From Spirochaetota bacterium (GTDB taxonomy: Bacteria > Spirochaetota > Leptospiria > Turneriellales > Turneriellaceae): a stretch of 5,336 nt of DNA. The stretch spans positions 1 to 5,336 of the forward strand of contig JAKQXK010000629.1 in assembly GCA_029561505.1 (NCBI GenBank), in the 5' to 3' direction. Under the pieces are notes generated by a model. That model had not been told where the DNA came from and did not search any database. It saw nothing but the letters and a program-made list of their open reading frames with translations. A program made the translations under genes and the position numbers. Of this stretch, positions 1 to 5,336 are shown in pieces; within the stretch, counting starts at the first letter, position 1; each line of letters starts with the position of its first letter.

Positions 1-2
1 GG

Positions 3-710
3 CAGGCGGTGCGCGAAGCGGTTGTTGGGCATGCGGGCAGCGTTGTCGCCTACGCGCTGAAGCCCGCTCGGGTTATCAGACCACGCCTCTTTGTGTTCGA
101 CACCGATTCGACATTCATCAATCAAGAAGTGATCGACGAAATTGCTGCGTTCGCCGGGTTCAAGAAAGAAGTCGCAGAAATAACCGAAATGGCAATGCGG
201 GGAGAACTCGATTTTAACAGCGCTCTAGCAGAACGCGTTTTGCTGCTCAAGGGAGTGTCGGCCGAAGTTTTGCCTGAAATCAAGCGAAACCGATTATCGC
301 TCACGCATGGCGCCGCAGAGCTCGTGAGCGATCTCAGGCAGCGTGAAGCATTTACCTACCTGCTCTCAGGGGGGTTCAGTTTTTTTACTTCGGCTTTCAG
401 GCGCGACCTGAAGCTCACGGGAGATTATGCCAACGAACTCGAAATCGTTGACGGCCGTCTCACCGGCAAGACGCTGGGCGCAATTGTGAACCGGCAGCGT
501 AAGGCAGAATTACTCCACCAGCTGGCCGCTGAGCACGGCGTGACAACCGCAGAAACAGTGGCAGTCGGCGATGGCGCCAACGACATCGACATGGCGGTGC
601 AGAGCGGATTAGGCATTGCGTTTTGCGCGAAGCCCGCTCTGGTCAACGCAGTGGATGCGGCGATTTTCGAGCGCGATCTGCGCTTTGTCGCCGAGCTTGC
701 CTTTGCCTGA
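3..710 (+). CDS. serB: Phosphoserine phosphatase SerB, 5'-truncated by the window edge
   Basis: HAD-superfamily phosphatase that removes phosphate from O-phosphoserine, the last step of serine synthesis; cytoplasmic and Mg-dependent in the family. Numbering from the GTG at 9, the HAD motifs are all present: motif I DTDST at 31-35 (nucleophile D31, acid/base D33), the substrate-cap segment AMRGELDF at 62-69, motif II LSGGF at 119-123 (S120), motif III K165, and motif IV GDGANDID at 187-194 (D188, D192). ANELEI at 141-146 and GLGIAFCAKP at 200-209 are also typical SerB segments. The frame is open to the left edge with no convincing start or ribosome site, and about 30 residues precede motif I. 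Many SerB proteins carry an N-terminal ACT-like region, so the true start probably lies before base 1. The GTG at 9 is only the first possible in-frame start. Motif I has Thr where E. coli SerB has Met (DMDST), a tolerated position. The stop is one base before the next gene, implying co-translation. The family call is secure; the N-terminal extent is unknown. Confidence 0.93.
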   Translation, partial: QAVREAVVGHAGSVVAYALKPARVIRPRLFVFDTDSTFINQEVIDEIAAFAGFKKEVAEITEMAMRGELDFNSALAERVLLLKGVSAEVLPEIKRNRLSLTHGAAELVSDLRQREAFTYLLSGGFSFFTSAFRRDLKLTGDYANELEIVDGRLTGKTLGAIVNRQRKAELLHQLAAEHGVTTAETVAVGDGANDIDMAVQSGLGIAFCAKPALVNAVDAAIFERDLRFVAELAFA

Positions 711-711
711 C

Positions 712-2499
712 ATGGCAGACCTCGCAGCGGAATATTTATCCCGCATTGAGGATTTCAAAAAGCAACATGCATTGATCAGTAGTGAAGACCCGGCGGCCCT
801 GTTCATGCGTCTGAACGGCGGCGAGCTTGCGGCTCTGGACGAGGGGGTGTCTCAGGGGCGCTGGCTTCTGAACGGCAAGCTGCTGCACTCTGACCGCGAT
901 GCGTCGCGTGAAGCAGCCCGGGCCGCAGCTGCATTCGGCTCAGCACGCGCGCTGGTGTGTGTGTCTGTCGGTGCCGGCTACATACTTGGGCATTTGCCCG
1001 CTACCGTGCGCGATGTGCTGATCATTGAACCCAACCCGTTCTGTCTGGCGGCGTTTTTTCTTTCGGCCGAATTCAAGAAATGCCGCGCGCGCCTCACGCT
1101 CTATACCGACGCGCTGACCGCGACCGACGCCCTCGAAACAATATTGCCGTGGCTACAGGGCAAGAATCTGAAGCAAACCCTGATCTATGTGCACCCGGCG
1201 GCGAGGGCAGCAGATACAGCGCTCTATACGCGCGCATACGAACGTGTCGTGCAGCTCTTCGAAAAACGCAGCGTTAACCAGGCGACGATCGTTAAGTTTC
1301 AGCGCCTGTGGAACAAGAACATCTTTCTCAACCAACGGGTGATGCCCACGGCGGGTACGTTGCACGACCTGTTGCAGCTACCTGCACCCGAGGCGATCGT
1401 GCTCGCCGGTGCGGGGCCATCGCTTGCAGAATCTTTCGGCGAACTCAGAGCGAACCGTGACCGGTTTGTGCTCATCGCCGCAGACACCGCAGTCGTGCCG
1501 CTTGCAAAAGCCGGTATATATCCTGACCTTGCGTTCGCCGCTGACCCGCAGTGGGTGAACCACCATTTTGCAGAGACTTCTGACGCCGCGCACGCCGCGT
1601 GGGTCATGGACCCTGTAGTCTGCCCCCAGATACCGCGCGCTCTGGCGATGCAGAGCACGCGCTTGTTCTTCTGGAACAACGTCTTTCTGAGCGATCGGGT
1701 GCTAAGGCCAGCTGACCGGGGTGATGTGGCGCATGGTGGCTCTGTTTCGACCAATGCGTTTGACATGGCGACTCGTTGGTTGCTGAACCGCCGCGCCGGC
1801 TCTGGGCCGGGCAGGCTCATTTTGGTCGGTCAAGATCTGTCATTTCCGAACCGACAGGCGCACTGCAAAGGGGCTGTGCTCGAGGCCCAGGTCTACGCGC
1901 GTTCACATCGACTGAGCGCGATGGAACAGCATAATCTGAGGCAGATGCGCGCATTGCCGGTGCTTTGGGTGAAGGGCATTAGACAGGCGCGGGTCGCGAC
2001 AAACGCCAAACTGGCGATCTTTCTTGAATGGTTTGCGGCGCGCGCCGCAGAAAAAGACCCGCTGATTCGGCTCATCAATTCAACGTATGACGGCGCGCAC
2101 ATCGCGGGTTTTGAACACGCGCCGCTGGGTCTCGCGCTCGAAGGCCTGGCAGCCGCCCGATTCAGTGTGCCCGCAGTGCGCGAGGCGAGGTCACCTGCGG
2201 GTGAGCGTATGGCGAAGCTGATCGAAGACCTGGCAACGATTGCGCGGCTCATGCAAGAAAACGCGCGCCTCAGCCTTATCGCGGCGCCCGATCAGAAATC
2301 GCTGCAAAAACTCAATGCAAACGATGAACATTTCAAGAGCCTTAAAACGGCCAAAGACATTGCCGCGCTCGCGCAGCAGGCTCTGATTCTCAAAATCACT
2401 GAGCATGGCGAAGACGTTAATGCGCATGAATTCTACCACGCGATGGCCCGCGCGGCGCTTGAGGTGCGCCATTGGGCCCGCAAGGTCGCGCTGGGCTGA
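712..2499 (+). CDS. DUF115 / MAF_flag10 family protein (MptE-like fold, putative glycosyltransferase)
   Basis: A 595-aa protein starting at ATG 712. The frame is open further upstream to 616, but that stretch lies inside serB and does not look like a protein N-terminus. The C-terminal half has the hallmarks of the family named 6-hydroxymethylpterin diphosphokinase MptE-like (DUF115): GAGPSL at 233-238, ADTA at 257-260, GIYPDLAFAADP at 268-279, HGGSVST at 341-347 and LVGQDLSF at 371-378. The N-terminal half carries a Rossmann-like segment, SVGAGYILGHL at 85-95 followed by LIIEPNP at 103-109, as in long bacterial members. No signal peptide or membrane segment is seen, so it is probably cytoplasmic. 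In Campylobacter and Helicobacter, long relatives (Maf/PseE) attach nonulosonic acids such as pseudaminic acid to flagellin; archaeal MptE makes a pterin diphosphate. The bacterial-type length and layout favour the glycosyltransferase-like role, but no flagellin or sugar-synthesis gene is in view, so the substrate is unknown. There is no clear Shine-Dalgarno; the 1-base gap after serB suggests coupling. Confidence 0.85.
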   Translation: MADLAAEYLSRIEDFKKQHALISSEDPAALFMRLNGGELAALDEGVSQGRWLLNGKLLHSDRDASREAARAAAAFGSARALVCVSVGAGYILGHLPATVRDVLIIEPNPFCLAAFFLSAEFKKCRARLTLYTDALTATDALETILPWLQGKNLKQTLIYVHPAARAADTALYTRAYERVVQLFEKRSVNQATIVKFQRLWNKNIFLNQRVMPTAGTLHDLLQLPAPEAIVLAGAGPSLAESFGELRANRDRFVLIAADTAVVPLAKAGIYPDLAFAADPQWVNHHFAETSDAAHAAWVMDPVVCPQIPRALAMQSTRLFFWNNVFLSDRVLRPADRGDVAHGGSVSTNAFDMATRWLLNRRAGSGPGRLILVGQDLSFPNRQAHCKGAVLEAQVYARSHRLSAMEQHNLRQMRALPVLWVKGIRQARVATNAKLAIFLEWFAARAAEKDPLIRLINSTYDGAHIAGFEHAPLGLALEGLAAARFSVPAVREARSPAGERMAKLIEDLATIARLMQENARLSLIAAPDQKSLQKLNANDEHFKSLKTAKDIAALAQQALILKITEHGEDVNAHEFYHAMARAALEVRHWARKVALG

Positions 2500-2539
2500 A
2501 AACGCTTTCCGTTTACGCGTCAGCCTGATAAAGTGTGCC

Positions 2540-3805
2540 ATGTTTCGCACCATCGCCTTCGTCGCAGCAACTGCGATCTCGGGTGTGCCAATCTTCGCGC
2601 AAAAACAGATGAAGACCGTTGCGGTCGTTAACTTTGTGAACAGCGCCGGGCAACCGGGCCTTAACTACCTCAAGACGGCCTTGCCCGAATCGATCACCGG
2701 GTCGCTGAGTGCTTCACGCGAAATTTCTGTCGTCGAGCGCGGCGGCCTCACCGCTCTGCTCAGAGAACTTGAGCTCGAGCAGAGTGGGGTGGTCAATACC
2801 GGCGAAGTCGCGCGCGCGGGTAAACTGGCGCGGGCAGATGTTCTGCTGATGGGTAGCTTTTCGGGAAACCCCGAAAAGATCACGGTGACGCTCAAGGCTG
2901 TCGATGTCGTAACCGGGGTTGTGCTCGAAGGGCGCAGCGTATCGGCGCCACTCGCCGAAATTCTTGAACTGTGCGGGCAGACTTCGCTCGCAATGGCGTC
3001 GGCTATCGCTGGCGGTAAAACGGGTCTTGTAACCGTGACGAGCTCGCCCGAGGGCGCAGAAATTCTGATCGACGGCATCGTTGTTGGCAAAACCCCGCTC
3101 GTCGAATATAAGGTGTCGACTGGGTCGCACTCGCTTTTCTTGCGCAAGAGCGGCTATCGCGAAGAAGAAAAGACCATCAACATCAGGGCGGGCAAAACAG
3201 AACGCTACGTTGAAACACTGGCGCCCGCGCGTGAGAGCGTGCAGATGTTTCTGGGGTTCGGCTACCAGCGCGTCTTCCCGTCGGCTGCTGCGCTGCAGGC
3301 TGGCAATGTGTTCTCGGGGCAGCTCGGCGTCAACTTCGGCCGCTGGACTGCCGACATCGCCTTTGCATTCAATAATAACTGGAACCACACCTATTCATAT
3401 TCAACGCCGTTCGGTTCATTGTCACAGAAACGCGAATACACGGTGAGCGCATTTCTGCTAGGCATTGCCGTTGAGCCGTTTCAGTTAGGGCAATACGTTT
3501 CACCTTATGTGGGCGTCTTCGGCGGTTTTACTATCGTCAACGACTATCGCCTTAAAGGCAGCGACGACGAACGCGAGCGCCTCGCATCTTTCGATCTTTT
3601 GCAACTGGGCGTCAAAGCCGGCTTGGAAATTATGCCGAAGCTGCGCGTGAGCCTGTTTCTCGAAGGCCGGTATACAGCCTTTACCAGCGCCATTCAGCGC
3701 TCGACTTTTGTCAGTCAGGGTATTCTCGGTGAACCGACGTCGACAACCAGCGACCTGAATCTCACAAATTTCTCGATCGGCGGCGGCGCGCGTTTGAATT
3801 TCTGA
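2540..3805 (+). CDS. Exported CsgG/FlgO-like + PEGA + outer-membrane beta-barrel protein
   Basis: A 421-aa protein from ATG 2540, chosen because it begins with a signal peptide: MFR, a hydrophobic stretch at 4-18, and probable cleavage after IFA (residue 20). The frame opens earlier, at 2405, but that part overlaps the previous gene and is arginine-rich without signal character. Residues about 24-155 resemble the CsgG/FlgO/TolB-like periplasmic fold: KTVAVVNF at 25-32, ISVVERGGLTALLREL at 62-77, a Gly/Glu stretch, RADVLLMGSFSG at 98-109, then VDVVTG at 121-126. Residues about 162-227 are a PEGA domain (VTSSPEGAEILIDGIVVGKT, a glycine-rich hairpin, SGYREEEK). Residues about 234-421 alternate in a way typical of an eight-strand-like beta-barrel with aromatic girdles and end in RLNF, the C-terminal Phe of outer-membrane proteins. 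It therefore probably sits in the outer membrane with periplasmic CsgG-like and PEGA parts. It lies 41 bases after the DUF115 gene and 23 bases before a lipoprotein gene, so it may be co-transcribed. There is no strong Shine-Dalgarno. Specific function is unknown. Confidence 0.85.
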   Translation: MFRTIAFVAATAISGVPIFAQKQMKTVAVVNFVNSAGQPGLNYLKTALPESITGSLSASREISVVERGGLTALLRELELEQSGVVNTGEVARAGKLARADVLLMGSFSGNPEKITVTLKAVDVVTGVVLEGRSVSAPLAEILELCGQTSLAMASAIAGGKTGLVTVTSSPEGAEILIDGIVVGKTPLVEYKVSTGSHSLFLRKSGYREEEKTINIRAGKTERYVETLAPARESVQMFLGFGYQRVFPSAAALQAGNVFSGQLGVNFGRWTADIAFAFNNNWNHTYSYSTPFGSLSQKREYTVSAFLLGIAVEPFQLGQYVSPYVGVFGGFTIVNDYRLKGSDDERERLASFDLLQLGVKAGLEIMPKLRVSLFLEGRYTAFTSAIQRSTFVSQGILGEPTSTTSDLNLTNFSIGGGARLNF

Positions 3806-3812
3806 GGGTCAA

Positions 3813-3820
3813 AAGGGGGA
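3813..3820 (+). promoter_or_regulatory. Strong ribosome binding site for the lipoprotein gene
   Basis: AAGGGGGA lies 8 bases before ATG 3829 and fixes that start. It is the only clear Shine-Dalgarno among the complete + strand genes of the window; those at 712 and 2540 lack one. This suggests that the lipoprotein is translated more efficiently than its neighbours. Confidence 0.7.
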
Positions 3821-3828
3821 TATAGAAC

Positions 3829-4290
3829 ATGAAAAAGACATTTGCACTCATTTTAGCCGGCGCTCTGTTTCTACCAGCCTGCAACCAGATAGAAGAGCAG
3901 CCTAAGACACTGATCTTTGAAGGTACGAAAGAAATATCACTGACGTTACCGCTGAACAACCAGAACCTGGGCACTTCGCCGATGACCTATAGTGTACCCA
4001 GCGAGGTCAAATTCATCGTCTTTGGCCTATTTAACGCTGATATTACAACCTCTGGCAAGACAATCACGAATCCCACGGCTTTTGTTGCCGGCAGCCGTGA
4101 TGGGCTTGCCGATTTTATTCGTGGGTCACAGACGCGCGCCAGTTTGCACCCTTATAATCAGTCCAGCAAAGATTTTGATGCCGGTAACTTTAATCCACCG
4201 GCTATGACTTATTACTGGGCAGTTTGGGGTTATGACCAGTACGGCAATCTAACGCACTCATCGGCACGGCGACAGGTGGTGTTTCCGTAG
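3829..4290 (+). CDS. Small predicted lipoprotein of unknown function
   Basis: A 153-aa protein. The N-terminus MKKTFALILAGALFLPAC is a type II (lipoprotein) signal: basic n-region, hydrophobic core, and lipobox LPAC at 15-18 with the lipidated Cys at 18. The mature protein starts CNQIEEQ. With Asn and not Asp at position +2, an E. coli-type retention signal is absent, although sorting rules differ in spirochaetes. The mature part has no motif I can assign. It is rich in Thr, Ser, Asn and aromatics and looks all-beta. The end (TYYWAVWGYDQYGNLTHSSA, residues 126-145) resembles the last strands of a fibronectin type III or similar Ig-like domain, which is a weak resemblance only. It starts 23 bases after the outer-membrane barrel gene on the same strand, so the two may be co-expressed envelope partners. 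Its GC is low for the window (203 of 420 bases, 48%, over 3841-4260, against 61% over 2701-2940), which may reflect a fast-evolving or acquired gene. The lipoprotein call is firm; function is unknown. Confidence 0.82.
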   Translation: MKKTFALILAGALFLPACNQIEEQPKTLIFEGTKEISLTLPLNNQNLGTSPMTYSVPSEVKFIVFGLFNADITTSGKTITNPTAFVAGSRDGLADFIRGSQTRASLHPYNQSSKDFDAGNFNPPAMTYYWAVWGYDQYGNLTHSSARRQVVFP

Positions 4291-4481
4291 CGTAGCCAGA
4301 GCTCTCGCGCTTGATCGGCTGCCGATTGAGTTATCCGGTAGCGACCGACATGATGCCAAGCTCACAAGCCTGAAGATTTTCAAACCACAGAGGACACGGA
4401 GAAACACGGAGGCAGAAAATTTCTGAGTGTTTCCTCCGTGTACCTCCGCGTCCTCCGTGGTGACATACCTCAGCACCTACT
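4291..4481. other. Convergent intergenic spacer
   Basis: This 191-base spacer separates the stop of the + strand lipoprotein gene from the stop of the - strand mqo. Its right half is dominated by the repeat hairpin at 4384-4461. Its left half (4291-4383) holds only a small perfect palindrome at 4314-4326 (ATCGGC, T, GCCGAT) with no T-tract. No promoter is expected between two 3' ends and none is seen. Short frames crossing the spacer on either strand come from the repeat and are not judged to be genes. Confidence 0.7.
4384..4461. repeat. Dispersed-type inverted repeat forming a long hairpin, possible bidirectional terminator
   Basis: The arms 4384-4412 and 4433-4461 are 29 bases each and match at 25 positions. 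The 20-base loop 4413-4432 itself contains a small palindrome, CAGAAAATTTCTG (4413-4425). The arms are built from the unit ACCACAGAGGACACGGAG and its variants. Similar CACAGAGGACACGGAG-type hairpins occur between genes in many environmental bacteria and often give spurious small protein calls ending like FLRVLCG; that is from memory, not a search. Three of the four arm differences are A/G, so they are A-C mismatches in a + strand RNA but G-U wobbles in a - strand RNA. The mqo transcript, whose stop is 20 bases away, would therefore form the more complete stem (28 of 29 pairs). No T-tract follows on either side, so intrinsic termination is not proven; 3'-end protection is equally possible. Confidence 0.75.
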
Positions 4482-5216
4482 TTAGTTCAATTTCAGAATC
4501 TTCGCGGTGCGCTTGCGCGTGCGCTGAACCAGCGCCGCGCTTTTTTGCAGCGCGGTTTCGCTGGCGGGTATCATCTTTTTCAGCCGCTTCTGCCATTCAG
4601 GTGTTTCCATTTTACTTTCGAAGCATTTTTGCAGAATATCGAGGCCCACTGCGGCAGAAGTCGAGGCGCCGGGCGAGGCGCCGAGCAGCGCAACCAGCGA
4701 GCCGTCAGCCGCTGCGATAATTTCAGTGCCGAACTCGAGAACTCCACCTTCTTCTTCGTCGGCGCGAATCACCTGCACGCGCTGGCCCGCGGTCAGAAGT
4801 TCCCAGTCTTCTGATCTGGCTTCGGGCATGAATTCCCGCAGTGCCTGCATGCGCTCTTCATGAGACTGCGTCGCCTGTTCGATCAGGTATTTGGTGAGCG
4901 AGAGGTTGTGCAGGCCGGCTGCGATCATGGGGACTATGTTGGTGAACTCGAGAGATTTCATGAGGTCGAGGTACGAACCCTTTTTCAAGAATTTGGTTGA
5001 GAAGCCTGCATATGGCCCAAACAGCAGTTCTTTTTTGCCGTCGATAAAGCGCGTGTCGAGATGAGGCACCGACATCGGTGGAGTGCCCACAGCGGCTTTG
5101 CCATAAACCTTTGCGTGGTGGCGCTCAATGACCTCGCGGTTTTTGCAGCGCAGCCACTGGCCGCTGACGGGAAAACCGCCGTAGCCTTTTGCCTCTTCAA
5201 TATCTGACTTCTCGAG
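4482..5216 (-). CDS. mqo: Malate:quinone oxidoreductase, C-terminal 244 residues (5' part missing)
   Basis: FAD-dependent, membrane-associated enzyme that oxidises malate to oxaloacetate and passes electrons to quinone (EC 1.1.5.4), an alternative to NAD malate dehydrogenase in the TCA cycle. Numbering from the first genuine residue (LEKS, codon at 5216-5214), it contains GYGGFPVSG at 11-19, [20 protein letters not shown] at 37-56, [17 protein letters not shown] at 64-80, AGQRVQVI at 143-150 and [10 protein letters not shown] at 177-186, all strongly MQO-like. The family is about 490-550 aa, so roughly the N-terminal half, including the FAD GxGxxG motif, is missing. The open frame runs on to an ATG at 5267, but its first 17 codons (5217-5267) read through a fold-back artefact and are not part of the enzyme. 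K25 (codon 5144-5142) is Glu in the folded-back copy; Glu matches what I recall of the E. coli sequence at this point (TENPEV). The gene is convergent with the lipoprotein gene. Confidence 0.93.
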   Translation of the reverse strand, partial: LEKSDIEEAKGYGGFPVSGQWLRCKNREVIERHHAKVYGKAAVGTPPMSVPHLDTRFIDGKKELLFGPYAGFSTKFLKKGSYLDLMKSLEFTNIVPMIAAGLHNLSLTKYLIEQATQSHEERMQALREFMPEARSEDWELLTAGQRVQVIRADEEEGGVLEFGTEIIAAADGSLVALLGASPGASTSAAVGLDILQKCFESKMETPEWQKRLKKMIPASETALQKSAALVQRTRKRTAKILKLN

Positions 5217-5323
5217 CGGGTGGCGGCGCGCTGCCGCTGCTCGAGAAGTCAGATATTGAAGAGGCAAAAGGCTACGGCGGTTTTCCCGTCAGCGGCCAGT
5301 GGCTGCGCTGCGAAAACCGCGAG
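5133..5323. repeat. Long near-perfect palindrome (artefactual fold-back)
   Basis: The arms 5133-5217 and 5239-5323 are 85 bases each and are reverse complements with a single mismatch (T at 5144 against G at 5312, where C would pair). The centre 5218-5238 is 21 bases. Both arms encode the same stretch of mqo, once on each strand, and the right arm stops exactly where the adapter begins. This is what a fold-back or chimeric library molecule produces. It is not a plausible terminator or mobile-element end, because it would break mqo in the middle. Confidence 0.9.
5216..5323 (+). other. Inverted duplicate fragment of mqo (chimeric, not a gene)
   Basis: Reading + strand codons from 5216 gives 36 residues of MQO without a stop: [16 protein letters not shown], then [11 protein letters not shown], then QWLRCENRE. 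The first eight residues (AGGGALPL) are not present on the - strand copy and match the MQO segment just upstream of it (compare GAGGGALHLL in E. coli, from memory). The real gene therefore continues as [12 protein letters not shown], and this fragment is the opposite strand of the same locus joined at about 5217. Assemblers create this when a read folds back on its own complement. Confidence 0.88.
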
Positions 5324-5336
5324 AGATCGGAAGAGC
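5324..5336 (+). other. Illumina TruSeq adapter remnant
   Basis: The last 13 bases are AGATCGGAAGAGC, identical to the common start of the Illumina TruSeq adapters. They follow directly on the end of the inverted mqo copy (5323), so the insert ended there and the sequencer read into the adapter. This is untrimmed technical sequence, not genome. Confidence 0.97.

Noticed and set aside
616..711. Upstream extension of the DUF115 gene to an ATG at 616, giving 627 residues
   Set aside because: These 32 codons overlap serB in another frame and are Arg/Ser-rich. The ATG at 712 immediately after the serB stop gives a normal family N-terminus.
1299..1820. 173-codon open frame on the - strand inside the DUF115 gene
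   Set aside because: Antisense shadow of a well-supported coding region; low-complexity Ser/Ala/Arg composition and no recognisable motif.
2500..2514. AAACG-CTTTC-CGTTT mini-hairpin after the DUF115 stop, as a terminator
   Set aside because: Only five pairs, mostly A-T, and no T-tract. The next gene begins 26 bases later, so read-through is more likely.
2405..2539. Upstream extension of the barrel-protein gene to an ATG at 2405, giving 466 residues
   Set aside because: It would bury the signal peptide that begins at 2540 behind 45 Arg-rich residues overlapping the DUF115 gene.
2714..3388. 224-codon open frame on the - strand inside the barrel-protein gene
   Set aside because: Antisense to the CsgG-like and PEGA coding sequence. 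It is rich in Arg, His and Cys as expected of a shadow frame, with no domain I recognise.
4314..4326. Perfect palindrome ATCGGC-T-GCCGAT after the lipoprotein gene, as a terminator or operator
   Set aside because: A one-base loop leaves a very short usable stem and no T-run follows; it may be chance.
4258..4476. 72-codon - strand open frame (MLRYVTTEDAEVHGG...)
   Set aside because: It is simply the translated repeat hairpin; this type of TTEDAEVHGG/FLRVLCG peptide is a common false gene call from this repeat.
4427..4720. 97-codon + strand open frame starting in the repeat and running antisense to mqo
   Set aside because: It starts in the hairpin arm and continues as an antisense shadow of mqo; no ribosome site.
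5133..5323. 85-bp inverted repeat as a natural attenuator, mobile-element end or inverted gene duplication
   Set aside because: It interrupts mqo in mid-gene, duplicates it exactly, and ends flush with an Illumina adapter, all pointing to a technical fold-back.
1..5336. tRNA, rRNA, CRISPR array, insertion sequence or phage genes
   Set aside because: None seen on reading through: no regularly spaced direct repeats, no transposase motifs and no structural RNA signatures.

Overview
The window looks like one end of a draft or metagenomic contig from a diderm bacterium of moderately high GC (hand counts: about 61% over 2701-2940 and 48% over 3841-4260). The combination of a DUF115/MAF-type protein, a PEGA-domain outer-membrane protein, a lipoprotein with a short signal sequence and malate:quinone oxidoreductase would fit a spirochaete of the Leptospira/Leptonema/Turneriella group. 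That placement is an inference from gene content only; no rRNA or other marker is present.

Layout. Four genes run on the + strand and one on the - strand. (1) The 3' part of serB (phosphoserine phosphatase, cut by the left edge) ends at 710. (2) One base later, at 712, a 595-aa DUF115/MAF_flag10 family protein begins; the two are probably translationally coupled. (3) A 421-aa exported protein starts at 2540. It has a signal peptide, a CsgG/FlgO-like domain, a PEGA domain and a C-terminal beta-barrel ending in Phe. (4) A 153-aa lipoprotein follows at 3829 behind a good Shine-Dalgarno. (5) The C-terminal half of mqo (malate:quinone oxidoreductase) comes in convergently on the - strand and ends at 4482. 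The 191-base convergent spacer (4291-4481) carries a 78-base hairpin (4384-4461) made of the GAGGACACGGAG-type repeat found between genes in many environmental bacteria.

The right end is not genomic as it stands. From about 5217 the sequence folds back on itself: 5239-5323 is the reverse complement of 5133-5217 with one mismatch, and the last 13 bases (5324-5336) equal the start of the Illumina TruSeq adapter. The folded-back copy reads as mqo in the sense direction and adds eight residues (AGGGALPL) upstream of the part encoded on the - strand. The long palindrome is therefore a library or assembly artefact.

Functionally, genes 3 and 4 look like an envelope pair (outer-membrane protein plus lipoprotein). 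The DUF115 protein may act in surface or flagellar glycan modification. serB and mqo are core metabolism (serine synthesis; the malate-oxidising step of the TCA cycle feeding quinones). I see no strong evidence for a previously undescribed multi-gene system. The most interesting biology is the three-part architecture of the 2540-3805 protein and the intergenic hairpin.
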